Shown one piece after another: positions 17,575 to 25,582 of a DNA stretch of 38,456 nt. This DNA comes from Ruminiclostridium sp. (GTDB lineage: Bacteria; Bacillota; Clostridia; Oscillospirales; Ruminococcaceae). Each line of letters begins with the position of its first letter. Position 1 is the stretch's first letter. The notes below the pieces were generated by a model. That model ran no database searches. It had not been told where the DNA came from and saw only the letters and a program-made list of their open reading frames with translations. The stretch is from contig JAGBLA010000047.1 of NCBI GenBank assembly GCA_017635675.1, positions 1 through 38,456 on the forward strand. Direction: 5' to 3'. Both the position numbers and the translations under genes were made by a program.

Positions 17575-17590
17575 CGGGAAGGAAGAGAGA

Positions 17591-18172
17591 ATGAGAGTAA
17601 TTACGGGAAAAGCGAGAGGCGCCAAGCTTATCTCGCTGGAGGGCACAGACGTGATACGGCCCACTGCCGACGCGGTGAAGGAATCAATGTTCAGCATCGT
17701 GCAGTTCGACGTTGAGGACGCGGTAGTCCTCGACCTGTTTGCGGGCTCCGGTCAGCTCGGCATCGAGGCACTGTCCCGCGGCGCGAAAAAGGCATACTTC
17801 GTTGACAGCTCCCGTGCTTCGATAGATGTGATAAAGAAAAACCTCGAACACACGAAGCTCATGGACAGCGCCGCGGTGATAAATATGCCGAACTCCGCAT
17901 TTTTACGCACCGCAAAGGAAAAGATAGATATAGCGTTCCTCGACCCGCCCTACGGCAAGGATCTGATAAACCGCTCGCTCCCGGCGCTGACGGAGATAAT
18001 GAACCCCGGCGGCATCATAGTCTGTGAGCATGAGGCGGAATGCAGACTCCCGCAGACTGTGGGAAAATTCCGGGTATCGAGGACATATAAATACGGAAAG
18101 ATCGCCCTGACGGTTTACCGCGACGACACGCCCGACGCGGACGGACAGGACGAGGAAACGGAGATACCATGA
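17591..18172 (+). CDS. rsmD: 16S rRNA (guanine966-N2)-methyltransferase
   Basis: Methylates G966 of 16S rRNA during small-subunit assembly using S-adenosylmethionine. The 193-residue protein starts MRVITGKARGAKL, typical of the family, and carries the SAM motif LDLFAGSGQLGIEALSRGA and the amino-methylase motif DPPYG. AAGGAAGAGAG precedes the ATG. It overlaps coaD by ATGA, the usual Firmicutes arrangement. A short acidic C-terminal extension is present. Confidence 0.96.
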   Translation: MRVITGKARGAKLISLEGTDVIRPTADAVKESMFSIVQFDVEDAVVLDLFAGSGQLGIEALSRGAKKAYFVDSSRASIDVIKKNLEHTKLMDSAAVINMPNSAFLRTAKEKIDIAFLDPPYGKDLINRSLPALTEIMNPGGIIVCEHEAECRLPQTVGKFRVSRTYKYGKIALTVYRDDTPDADGQDEETEIP

Positions 18173-18666
18173 AAAAAGCGATCTACCCGGGAAGCTTTGA
18201 TCCCGTCACAAACGGTCATCTGGAGATAATCAAGCGCGCGGCGACGCTGTTCGACCAGCTCGTGGTGCTTATCTCGGTGAACCCGTCAAAAACATCGAGC
18301 TTTACATTGGAGGAAAGAGCCGACCTGCTGCGCAGAGTATGCTACGATATCCCGAACGTGCGGATAGACAGCTGCAGCGGGCTTATAGTTGACTACTTCA
18401 AGGAGCATGACTGCGACATAATAGTCAAGGGCCTCCGCGCTATGTCGGACTTTGAGAACGAATTCCAGATGGCGCACGTGAACAAGCATCTCTGCCCGCG
18501 GGCGGAAACGGTGTTCCTCTGCGCGGACAGCCAGAGCACATATCTGTCATCGAGCATGGTGAAACAGATAGCCACATTCGGCGGTGACATCTCGCCGTTT
18601 GTACCCGAGACCATAAAAAAAGATATATTGGACAGACTAAATATAACAGGCAAAACAGGAGGATAA
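18169..18666 (+). CDS. coaD: Phosphopantetheine adenylyltransferase
   Basis: Fourth step of coenzyme A synthesis: joins ATP and 4'-phosphopantetheine to dephospho-CoA. The 165-residue length is normal. It shows YPGSFDPVTNGHLEII with the TxGH nucleotidyltransferase motif and YLSSSMVK, the counterpart of the ISSTxVR motif, with VKGLRAMSDFENE between. It overlaps rsmD by ATGA and the next gene starts four bases after its stop. Confidence 0.97.
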   Translation: MKKAIYPGSFDPVTNGHLEIIKRAATLFDQLVVLISVNPSKTSSFTLEERADLLRRVCYDIPNVRIDSCSGLIVDYFKEHDCDIIVKGLRAMSDFENEFQMAHVNKHLCPRAETVFLCADSQSTYLSSSMVKQIATFGGDISPFVPETIKKDILDRLNITGKTGG

Positions 18667-18669
18667 CTA

Positions 18670-19122
18670 ATGGGAATCGATGAAATTCTGGAGCTTATGG
18701 ACGATATGCTCGACAAAGCTGTGAACGTGCCGTTTTCCAACAAAAAATCGCTTATTGACGTTGAGAAGATGCGTGAGCTCGTGGACGAGATAAGGATCAA
18801 TATGCCAAAGGAAATTAAGGCTGCGCATGAGCTTGTGAGTGACCGTCGGAATGTTATGAACTCAGCGAAAAACGAAGCTGCCGCGATAGTCCAGCGGGCG
18901 GAGCAGAGGGCGGCTGCCCTCGTTTCTCAGCAGGAGATCGTCCGTCAGGCTACACAGAAGGCTGCCGAGATCAACGCCGCAGCACAGGAGCAGACCAAGG
19001 AGCTGCGCGACATGACGAACAAGTACGTTGACAATATGCTCACCAAGGTCGAGGAGCTTCTCTCCAACGACATCATAGATGTCAAGAAGGCTCGCAGCGC
19101 TCTCAAGAACAACACTCGATAA
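18670..19122 (+). CDS. Coiled-coil protein downstream of coaD
   Basis: A 150-residue soluble protein, nearly all helical, rich in Ala, Glu, Gln, Lys and Arg, with a predicted coiled coil from about residue 50 to 125 (NSAKNEAAAIVQRAEQ). It superficially resembles the F-type ATPase b subunit or DivIVA tails but has no membrane segment, so those labels should not be used. Proteins of this shape follow coaD in many Clostridia and remain uncharacterised. AGGAGG is eight bases from the ATG. A strong terminator follows, ending the uvrC operon. Confidence 0.8.
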   Translation: MGIDEILELMDDMLDKAVNVPFSNKKSLIDVEKMRELVDEIRINMPKEIKAAHELVSDRRNVMNSAKNEAAAIVQRAEQRAAALVSQQEIVRQATQKAAEINAAAQEQTKELRDMTNKYVDNMLTKVEELLSNDIIDVKKARSALKNNTR

Positions 19123-19128
19123 AACCAA

Positions 19129-19165
19129 AACAGCAGACCCGTGTATATCGGGTCTGCTGTTTTTT
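19129..19165 (+). terminator. Terminator of the uvrC operon, shared with guaA
   Basis: A 13-bp perfect stem AACAGCAGACCCG/CGGGTCTGCTGTT (19129-19141 and 19149-19161) with a T run to 19165. An A run on the left lets it also act on the convergent guaA transcript. Confidence 0.92.
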
Positions 19166-19184
19166 ATGCGGAGATCATGAATGC

Positions 19185-20726
19185 TTATTCCCACTCTATC
19201 GTCGCGGGCGGCTTGCCGGTAATATCATAGCATACGCGGTTGATATGTCCCACCTCGTTGACGATACGGATACTTGCCTTTTCAAGCACCTCATACGGTA
19301 TGCGCGCGAAATCAGCGGTCATGAAATCCGACGTGGTCACGCCGCGCAGGGTGAGCGTATAATCATACGTCCTGCCGTCACCCATAACTCCCACAGAGCG
19401 CATATCGGTGAGCACCGCAAAATACTGGCTTATCTCGCGGTCAAGGTGCGCGTTCGCTATCTCCTCACGGAATATAAGGTCGGCGTCACGGAGTATCTCA
19501 AGCTTCTCGCGGGTTATCTCACCTATGATACGTATAGCAAGACCGGGACCCGGGAACGGCTGACGCCACACGAGGTAATCGGGAAGCCCGAGCTCCGAGC
19601 CGAGCTTTCTCACCTCGTCCTTGAACAGCAGCCGCAGCGGCTCGATTATCTCCTTGAAATCCACGCAGTCCGGAAGACCTCCCACATTATGGTGCGACTT
19701 GATGACCGCCGCGTCGCCGGTGCCGCTTTCGATGACATCGGGATATATAGTTCCCTGAACAAGGAAATCCACCGCGCCTATCTTTTTCGCCTCGTCCTCG
19801 AAAACGAGGATAAACTCCTCGCCTATGTACTTGCGCTTTGTCTCGGGGTCGCTTATGCCCGTGAGCTTGCTTATGAATCGCTCAGATGCGTCAACGCGGA
19901 TAAAGTTCACGTTCCTGTCTTTGAACGCGGATTCAACTTCATCGCCCTCATTCTTGCGCATAAATCCGTGATCCACAAATACGCAGGTCAGCCTGTCGCC
20001 TATGGCTTTCGACATGAGAGCGCAGGCAACGGAGCTGTCAACGCCGCCCGACAGTGCGAGGAGCGCTCTGCCCTCACCCACCTTCGCGCGTATCTGCTCA
20101 ATGGCGGTCTTAGCGTAATCCTTCATGTTCCAGTCGCACTTACAGCCGCAGACGTTCTTCACAAACGCCGCAAGCATATCCACGCCGTGACGGGTATGGT
20201 TCACCTCGGGGTGGAACTGCACCGCGTAAAGACGGCGTTCTGCGTTCTCGAAAGCTGCCGCGGGGCAGTCCTTTGTATGCGCGGTAATGCGGAAACCCTC
20301 GGGTATCTGCGCCACGAAATCGGTATGGCTCATCCATGCGATGTCGCTTTCGGGAAGGCTCTCCACCGCGCCGAAAATAACGGAGGACTTATCGTAAAAA
20401 GTCTCTGTCCTGCCGTACTCGGAAACGCTGCAGGTCTCAACGCGCCCTCCGAGAGTGTATGCCATGAGCTGACAGCCGTAGCAGATACCGAGCACAGGGA
20501 TCCCCATATCGAATATCGCTTTATCGATATGGGGGGAGCTTTCGTCGTAAACGCTGTTGGGACCTCCGGTGAAGATGATACCCTTCGGGTCAAGCTTTTT
20601 CAGCTCCTCAAGGGGCGTTTTGTAGGAGCGGACTTCACAATATACCCCACATTCTCTCACGCGGCGCGCGATAAGCTGATTGTACTGTCCGCCAAAATCA
20701 AGTACGATAACAAGTTCGTTTTTCAT
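19185..20726 (-). CDS. guaA: GMP synthase (glutamine-hydrolysing)
   Basis: Converts XMP, glutamine and ATP to GMP. The 513-residue two-domain enzyme has a class I glutamine amidotransferase with Cys82 in GICYGCQLM and the His-Glu pair in QFHPEV, the ATP-pyrophosphatase P-loop LSGGVDSSV, then the dimerisation domain ending PPATIEWE. The ATG at 20726 fits the family start ([15 protein letters not shown]). An ATG at 20750 overlaps the upstream permease-kinase gene by ATGA, so either start implies coupling to that gene. No guanine riboswitch was noticed before it. It converges on the uvrC operon. Confidence 0.96.
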   Translation of the reverse strand: MKNELVIVLDFGGQYNQLIARRVRECGVYCEVRSYKTPLEELKKLDPKGIIFTGGPNSVYDESSPHIDKAIFDMGIPVLGICYGCQLMAYTLGGRVETCSVSEYGRTETFYDKSSVIFGAVESLPESDIAWMSHTDFVAQIPEGFRITAHTKDCPAAAFENAERRLYAVQFHPEVNHTRHGVDMLAAFVKNVCGCKCDWNMKDYAKTAIEQIRAKVGEGRALLALSGGVDSSVACALMSKAIGDRLTCVFVDHGFMRKNEGDEVESAFKDRNVNFIRVDASERFISKLTGISDPETKRKYIGEEFILVFEDEAKKIGAVDFLVQGTIYPDVIESGTGDAAVIKSHHNVGGLPDCVDFKEIIEPLRLLFKDEVRKLGSELGLPDYLVWRQPFPGPGLAIRIIGEITREKLEILRDADLIFREEIANAHLDREISQYFAVLTDMRSVGVMGDGRTYDYTLTLRGVTTSDFMTADFARIPYEVLEKASIRIVNEVGHINRVCYDITGKPPATIEWE

Positions 20727-20746
20727 AGTTTGTCTCTTTGTTCCTT

Positions 20747-23677
20747 TCATGCAAGAATGTCATTGAGTGTTTTTTTGAGTGCGTTTATATCTATCGGCTT
20801 CGCGACGTGTGCGTTCATTCCCGCTTCGGACGCTTTCTGTACGTCCTCGCTGAATGCGTTCGCCGTCATCGCTATGACCGGTATCTCCGCAAGCTTCTTG
20901 TCAGGCAGCGCCCGTATCTTCCTTGCAGCCTCGTATCCGTCCATTACAGGCATCTGTATGTCCATAAGCACGGCATCGAAATCCCCCGGCTGTGACGCAG
21001 CGACCCTGTCAAGCGCGTCCTTGCCGTTCACCGCCGCTTCTACGGTAAATCCGAGGTGACGCAGTATCTTCGCCGCTATCTCGCGGTTTATCTCCACATC
21101 GTCCACGAGCAGCAGCCGCATTTTCGAGAAATCCGCTTCACGGCTCTCGGGCTTTTCCTCATGCCTTACCTCCGATGCGGCTATCCTGTCACCGAGCTTC
21201 AGCGGCAGATGTATCACAAATTCCGTTCCCTTCCCCGGAGCGGTGATAACGTCTATCGTGCCGTTCATAAAGTCGATTATGCTCTTGGTTATCGCCATTC
21301 CGAGACCTGTACCCTGTATGCCGCTCACCGTCGAGGTGCGCTCACGCTCAAACGCCTCGAACACCTTTTCTGCAAATTCCTCGTTCATGCCAATGCCGCT
21401 GTCTTTTACCCGAAGCTCGTATTCCGCGCTTTCACCGTCCTCCGACACACTCGTGCGGTCAAGCGTCACCAGGATATTCCCGCCCTCGGGGGTAAATTTG
21501 TATGCATTGCTCACAAGGTTCAGCAGTACGCGATTGAGCCGCGTCTTGTCGCACATTGCGGTACGGTCGCCTATGTCGCCGCAGTTGAGCCTGAAATCTA
21601 TCTTCTTCTCCTTCATCTGCGTCGAGAACATATCATAGACATCGTTCATGATGTGCCGCAGGTCGCAGGGCTCATACTCAAGCTCCATTTTCCCGCTTTC
21701 AATGCGGCTCATCTCAAGCACATCGTTTATAAGCGCCAGCAGATGACGGCTCGACCCCTCTATCTTGCCGAGGTACTCCTTCATCTCGTCAAATGTGGTC
21801 TCCTCGCGCTTTGCGAGCGCTATGTACCCTGTTATGGCGTTCATTGGCGTTCGTATGTCGTGCGACATATTCGACAGGAACACCGTTTTCGCCCTGCTGT
21901 TCGCCTCCGCCTTTGATTTCTGAAGCTCCATCTGCTTTTCACGCTTCCGCAGCGTGGAGTAGATGTTGAAAACGATGATAAGGCTGAGCATTATCAGCAT
22001 CATCTGTATGATGCTGCTGCTTAGCAGCGAGCGGCGCACTGTCTCCATCTGCTCTTCGAGATATGCGTTCTCCCCCGCCTGCTCCTCCTCAGTCTGAGTT
22101 ACTCCGTGCTCCTCAAACTGCCCGGAGTAATAGGTGCTGACATTGTTGATGACGTTCTCGGTGTTCTCCTGTGTGGATTGCCTTATCCACATCAGCGAGG
22201 TGAAGAAAATAAGGAACAAAAGCGCTATCCACACCACCGTAGAGTTGCCGTACCGCCTCTCCTTCTCCTGCGAGAAAACAAAACGGAAATAGATTATCCC
22301 GAGTATCGCCCAGAACGCGAGCAGCAGATACGACTCCGCCGAAAGCGCGTTCATTGCTATAAGGTCGGGCACGAGCAGCAGCAGCGCGATAAACGCGGAA
22401 ATGACCGTTCCCGCCGCGCCTGTTATCATCATTTTACGGTTTCCCTCTTTATGGGCGTTCTTGAACGCCGCTGCCGAGGTGTACGCGTATGCGACAGTGG
22501 AGCCGACGGTTATGACATCGACCACCCAGCCTATCGCCGTGCGCCCGAGGAACGGTATCACTGCCGACACTGCGGTAAGAAGAAGGATCGCGTTGCGCGG
22601 AGTTCCGTCCTTTGTCAGCACTCCGAACTGACGGGGAAAAATGCCGTCCTTGGACATAGAGTAGATAAGGCGGCTGGAAGCTATGCTGCTGCCGATAAGT
22701 CCGGTAAGTATCGCGCAGATAAGCGCCATACCGAGCAAAGCCATGCCCGCGCTGCCCCAGGTGGAGTTCAGCGCAAAGAATACCGGTATTCCCTCTATCC
22801 CCTCATAGCTGCCGAGACGGGCGACATACTCCGTCCAGTCCGCACAACCCTCCGGCAGCACTGTACCTGCCGTAAATGTCAGCAGTATGTAGGAAATGAC
22901 GCCTGCGATAATGGCTGATATCATTATGCCGAGCGACTTTTTTACAGGGAACTTGTACTCCTCCGTGGAGTTTGACACGGACTCAAAGCCCACGAACGCC
23001 CACGGTGCAAGTGCTATAACGCCGAGCACCTGTGAAACGGCTGATGTGTTGGTATTAAACGGCGGCTCGAAAGCCGATGCGGGGGTGTTTGTTCCGATGA
23101 TAGCAAGAATAAAGCTTGATACGATGCCAACGAACAGCAGCACCGCACATACAGTCTGTATGACCGCCGCAAAGCGTTTCGCGAATGCGCATATACACCC
23201 GAATACCGCAAGCACCGCAAGCTCCACGAGCACCTCTCCGATATATACGTCCCAGCCCGCTATGCTGTACATGTAACCTATCTTAAGCACGCCTCCGAAA
23301 AGATTCCGCGCCACAAGTGTTATGACCGAAAGATTTGCCCAGATTATCGAGACATAGGCAAGCATCATGAACCATGCGCTTAAAAAGCCGTGATCGCTGC
23401 CGAATGTATCCTTCGCGAATGTGAAGGAGCCGCCCGCATCGGGACAGCGCTTCATCATATAGCTGTAATTTATGGCTATCAGAAGTATAGCGAAAGCTCC
23501 GATGATCATACCGACAGCCGTTCCTACACCTCCCGCCATTGGCAGGAACGTGGTGCCGGGCATAACAAAAGCCCCCCACCCGACTATGCATCCGAATGAG
23601 AGCGCCCACACCGCAGGCGCGGAAAGGTATTTTGAAAGCGCAGGTGAAGTCTGCCTGCCGCCTGTTCTGTCATTCAA
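20747..23677 (-). CDS. Amino-acid permease fused to a hybrid sensor histidine kinase
   Basis: One 976-residue frame joins three modules. Residues 15-470 are an APC-superfamily amino-acid permease with about 12 membrane helices ([13 protein letters not shown] near the N-terminus). Residues 480-575 add two more helices around an extracytoplasmic loop of about 55 residues. From about 596 is a HisKA domain with His606 in [12 protein letters not shown], then an HATPase with [16 protein letters not shown] and GTGLGMAI. From about 848 is a receiver with Asp906 ([11 protein letters not shown]) and Lys960. All phosphorelay residues are intact. The start is a TTG at 23677, with AAGGA six bases upstream. 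It probably senses transport or occupancy of an amino acid or amine. The next phosphotransfer partner is not encoded nearby. guaA follows with an ATGA overlap. Confidence 0.93.
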   Translation of the reverse strand: MNDRTGGRQTSPALSKYLSAPAVWALSFGCIVGWGAFVMPGTTFLPMAGGVGTAVGMIIGAFAILLIAINYSYMMKRCPDAGGSFTFAKDTFGSDHGFLSAWFMMLAYVSIIWANLSVITLVARNLFGGVLKIGYMYSIAGWDVYIGEVLVELAVLAVFGCICAFAKRFAAVIQTVCAVLLFVGIVSSFILAIIGTNTPASAFEPPFNTNTSAVSQVLGVIALAPWAFVGFESVSNSTEEYKFPVKKSLGIMISAIIAGVISYILLTFTAGTVLPEGCADWTEYVARLGSYEGIEGIPVFFALNSTWGSAGMALLGMALICAILTGLIGSSIASSRLIYSMSKDGIFPRQFGVLTKDGTPRNAILLLTAVSAVIPFLGRTAIGWVVDVITVGSTVAYAYTSAAAFKNAHKEGNRKMMITGAAGTVISAFIALLLLVPDLIAMNALSAESYLLLAFWAILGIIYFRFVFSQEKERRYGNSTVVWIALLFLIFFTSLMWIRQSTQENTENVINNVSTYYSGQFEEHGVTQTEEEQAGENAYLEEQMETVRRSLLSSSIIQMMLIMLSLIIVFNIYSTLRKREKQMELQKSKAEANSRAKTVFLSNMSHDIRTPMNAITGYIALAKREETTFDEMKEYLGKIEGSSRHLLALINDVLEMSRIESGKMELEYEPCDLRHIMNDVYDMFSTQMKEKKIDFRLNCGDIGDRTAMCDKTRLNRVLLNLVSNAYKFTPEGGNILVTLDRTSVSEDGESAEYELRVKDSGIGMNEEFAEKVFEAFERERTSTVSGIQGTGLGMAITKSIIDFMNGTIDVITAPGKGTEFVIHLPLKLGDRIAASEVRHEEKPESREADFSKMRLLLVDDVEINREIAAKILRHLGFTVEAAVNGKDALDRVAASQPGDFDAVLMDIQMPVMDGYEAARKIRALPDKKLAEIPVIAMTANAFSEDVQKASEAGMNAHVAKPIDINALKKTLNDILA

Positions 23678-23713
23678 AAGAATTCCTTCTTTCTATATAC
23701 TCATACATCATAT

Positions 23714-23742
23714 AGTATATCATATCAGCAGTATAAAATCAA
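23714..23742 (-). promoter_or_regulatory. Promoter of the permease-kinase and guaA operon
   Basis: On the minus strand TTGATT (23737-23742), 17 bp, TATACT (23714-23719), with a TGA extended -10. Confidence 0.65.
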
Positions 23743-23789
23743 GCGCAAACAAATAAAACAACTGTTTTAAAAAATATTTCAAAAAACCC

Positions 23790-23818
23790 TTGACATACTG
23801 AACAAATTGTGGTAAAAT
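23790..23818 (+). promoter_or_regulatory. Promoter of tRNA-His
   Basis: TTGACA (23790-23795), 17 bp, TAAAAT (23813-23818), about 20 bp before the tRNA. Confidence 0.85.
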
Positions 23819-23838
23819 ATATTACTGACAGCACACAT

Positions 23839-23916
23839 GGTGGGTATGGCGTAGCTGGTTAACGCGCCAGATTGTGGATCTGGAGATCGTGGGTTCGAAT
23901 CCCACTCCCCACCCCA
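23839..23916 (+). tRNA. tRNA-His (anticodon GTG)
   Basis: The cloverleaf has acceptor GTGGGTA/TCCCCAC, D stem GCGT/ACGC, anticodon stem CCAGA/TCTGG with loop TTGTGGA (anticodon GTG), T arm GTGGG-TTCGAAT-CCCAC, and encoded CCA (23914-23916). The extra G-1 at 23839 opposite C73 identifies histidine identity. Acceptor position 6-67 is a U-C mismatch, slightly unusual. Confidence 0.95.
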
Positions 23917-23937
23917 GGCGCTGCGGCGCCCACGAAT

Positions 23938-23970
23938 CCGTATGGCAGTTATCTGCTATACGGTTTTTTT
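23938..23970 (+). terminator. Terminator of tRNA-His
   Basis: The hairpin CCGTATGGCAG/CTGCTATACGG with a TTAT loop is followed by seven T (23964-23970). Confidence 0.88.
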
Positions 23971-24008
23971 CTGCCCCGCTGTCCGTTGATTGGATATTTT
24001 CCTCAGCG

Positions 24009-24050
24009 AAAAGCCCGATATGATCGCATTTGCGGTTATATCGGGCTTTT
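24009..24050 (-). terminator. Terminator of the flavodoxin gene
   Basis: A 13-bp stem AAAAGCCCGATAT/ATATCGGGCTTTT (24009-24021, 24038-24050) with T runs in both directions lies between the convergent tRNA-His and flavodoxin genes. Confidence 0.85.
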
Positions 24051-24083
24051 TCATTGCGGTAACACATTTGTTGTCGTATTCTA

Positions 24084-24494
24084 TCACTGACCCGCGAGCT
24101 TCTTACCGAGCTCACGAAGCTCTCCGAGCTCTGTATCGTTCGCGTCAAGGTTGGTGATATACCCCTCGCCGCCGATGATCTCCGCACCGTCAGCTTTTAC
24201 GCGCTGTTCCCAGCTTCTCATCCAGTCACCCGTTCCCCAGTCATACGAACCGAAGAGCATTACTTTTTTGCCTGCGAGCTTGCTTTCGATGCCTGCAAAG
24301 AACGGCTCAAACTCGCCTTCCTCAAGCACCTCGTCACCCATTGCGGGACAGCCGAAGGCGATAGCATCATAATCCGCGATGTCTCCGGTAAAGTCCGAAA
24401 CGCTTGTCGCGTCTGTTCCTACCCCCTCGGCTACCGCCTTTGCCATTGCTTCGGTATTGCCTGTACCGCTCCAATAAATGACCGCTGTTTTCAT
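24084..24494 (-). CDS. Flavodoxin
   Basis: A 136-residue FMN-binding electron carrier. The phosphate loop YWSGTGNTEAMA starts at residue 6, the second FMN loop is at AFGCPAMGDEVLE, and GSYDWGTGDWMRSWEQ forms the third, as in short clostridial flavodoxins. The ATG at 24494 follows AGGAGG. It is monocistronic, with a promoter about 300 bases upstream and a leader containing a probable cobalamin-type riboswitch followed by a terminator just before the ribosome site. Flavodoxin reactivates B12-dependent methionine synthase in other bacteria, which would explain cobalamin control; that link is inferred. Confidence 0.94.
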   Translation of the reverse strand: MKTAVIYWSGTGNTEAMAKAVAEGVGTDATSVSDFTGDIADYDAIAFGCPAMGDEVLEEGEFEPFFAGIESKLAGKKVMLFGSYDWGTGDWMRSWEQRVKADGAEIIGGEGYITNLDANDTELGELRELGKKLAGQ

Positions 24495-24511
24495 AGAATT
24501 TTTCCTCCTGT

Positions 24512-24550
24512 AAAAAATATAAGGCGTACCCATTCGGAAAGGTACACCTT
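24512..24550 (-). terminator. Leader terminator (attenuator) before flavodoxin
   Basis: AAGGTGTACC (24541-24550) pairs over ten positions with GGTACGCCTT (24521-24530), followed by ATATTTTTT. It lies in the untranslated leader immediately before the AGGAGG ribosome site, so its formation would prevent flavodoxin expression. A further hairpin with arms AAGAGGG/CCCTCTT precedes it at about 24553-24590. Confidence 0.82.
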
Positions 24551-24623
24551 GAAAGAGGGCGCCGCCGTATTATCTGCGGTGCTCCCTCTTATAAGCGTGA
24601 TTTCCGGTTACGGCAGAAACACA

Positions 24624-24760
24624 GTCCTCTTCCGCGTATCTGACTTATCTGTTCCGTACATCAAGCACAGAACAGCTTCACAGTGACCGACTCGCGCAGA
24701 CTCGTGCTTTTAAGCACTGCACTGCATTCCGCGTCCCGCTCTCAGCGGGTGAAGAAAGAC
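24624..24760 (-). promoter_or_regulatory. Probable cobalamin-type riboswitch aptamer
   Basis: The leader contains in order GGAATGCAGTG, a small hairpin, GAGTCTGCGCGAGTCGG, TCACTGTGAAG, a stem CTGTTC/GAACAG and AAGTCAGATAC. These match the conserved core of cobalamin riboswitches (GGAA..GUG, CACUGU, AAGUCAGnAUAC). The ends GTCTTTCTTC and GAAGAGGAC can pair as P1. The usual GGGAAGG segment between CACTGT and GTCAG is missing, as in shortened classes. It is followed by a terminator hairpin ahead of the flavodoxin gene. The assignment is by eye. Confidence 0.6.
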
Positions 24761-24796
24761 TATATAAAAATTGATATGTTACAAACTTCAACAGAT

Positions 24797-24825
24797 AATA
24801 TATCACATTTTAGCGGCTGTGTCAA
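24797..24825 (-). promoter_or_regulatory. Promoter of the riboswitch-flavodoxin transcript
   Basis: On the minus strand TTGACA (24820-24825), 17 bp, TATATT (24797-24802), about 40 bp before the aptamer. Confidence 0.82.
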
Positions 24826-24870
24826 TAGCTGAAACGAGATTTTCCGCCCGTTTACAGCTTTTGTCCGCGG

Positions 24871-25356
24871 TCAGAAAATACTTACAAAAAGCCCTACGGC
24901 AAGGCATACGGGAAGTCCGATAAGCGAGCCGATGCAGGACTGCTTTATATGGAACAGATAGTCCTTGTACTGCGGCATATCCTCTGTTCCGGGTATCATG
25001 ACTTTCTTTGAATGACAAAACCAGATGCAGTCCTGAACTATCGCGTCATACCATGTTATCGAGAGCCAGAGGATATAGGAATACAGAAACCCTTCAACAA
25101 ATGTTGAAGCGCCGTTTATCTTATACATGATGAACGCCAGCACGAGAGCCATTACAACAACGCCAACGATCTTCTTTATCAGCTCTCTTTTTGAAAACCG
25201 CTTTTTTCTGTCCTCTATCAGCCCGAGCTCAATGCATCTTTGGCGTATTTCAGGCGGATAGTCCCCTATCTGACTTAAAGGGTCTTTCAGCAGACCCGGT
25301 ATCGTCAGCAGTGTGAAAAGAACTATCCCTATCAGGATCTCTGTCAGAAGTATCAT
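24871..25356 (-). CDS. Membrane protein of unknown function
   Basis: A 161-residue protein with about four hydrophobic segments: residues 4-21, about 65-82, about 90-105 and the C-terminal CIGSLIGLPVCLAVGLFV. A cytoplasmic basic loop containing PPEIRQRCIELGLIEDRKKR follows the first helix. I do not recognise a family and see no catalytic motif. The ATG at 25356 has GGAG six bases upstream; an ATG four codons earlier is less likely. It has its own promoter and lies upstream of the flavodoxin leader, which has its own start. Confidence 0.75.
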   Translation of the reverse strand: MILLTEILIGIVLFTLLTIPGLLKDPLSQIGDYPPEIRQRCIELGLIEDRKKRFSKRELIKKIVGVVVMALVLAFIMYKINGASTFVEGFLYSYILWLSITWYDAIVQDCIWFCHSKKVMIPGTEDMPQYKDYLFHIKQSCIGSLIGLPVCLAVGLFVSIF

Positions 25357-25412
25357 TTTTATCTCCATGTAATTTTATTTTCAGTCGTTACCCTTGGCTA
25401 ACTAATATAAAC

Positions 25413-25441
25413 AATATAGCACAATGTATTGAAAAAGTCAA
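25413..25441 (-). promoter_or_regulatory. Promoter of the 161-residue membrane protein
   Basis: On the minus strand TTGACT (25436-25441), 17 bp, TATATT (25413-25418). Confidence 0.72.
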
Positions 25442-25514
25442 GCATTTTTGCTTATTTCCCTTGTCGTTGCATCCGCTCGTCAAAACAAAATACGGACAGG
25501 ATATTTTTATGTCA

Positions 25515-25578
25515 ATAAAAAAGCCCGCAAACATCACGAAACCGTACAGTTTTCATACGGCTGCCGATGTTTGCGGGC
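25515..25578 (-). terminator. Terminator of the metal ATPase operon
   Basis: A 13-bp stem GCCCGCAAACATC/GATGTTTGCGGGC with an inner CCGTA/TACGG hairpin, followed on the minus strand by TTTTTTAT. It starts five bases past the ATPase stop. Confidence 0.88.
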
Positions 25579-25582
25579 ATTA

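Noticed and set aside
18670-19122. ATP synthase b subunit label for the coiled-coil gene
   Set aside because: Only the helical composition is similar; there is no N-terminal membrane helix and no other ATP synthase gene.
19245-21059. Open frame of about 604 codons on the plus strand
   Set aside because: It runs antisense across both guaA and the kinase end, which are clearly the real genes; no plausible domain.
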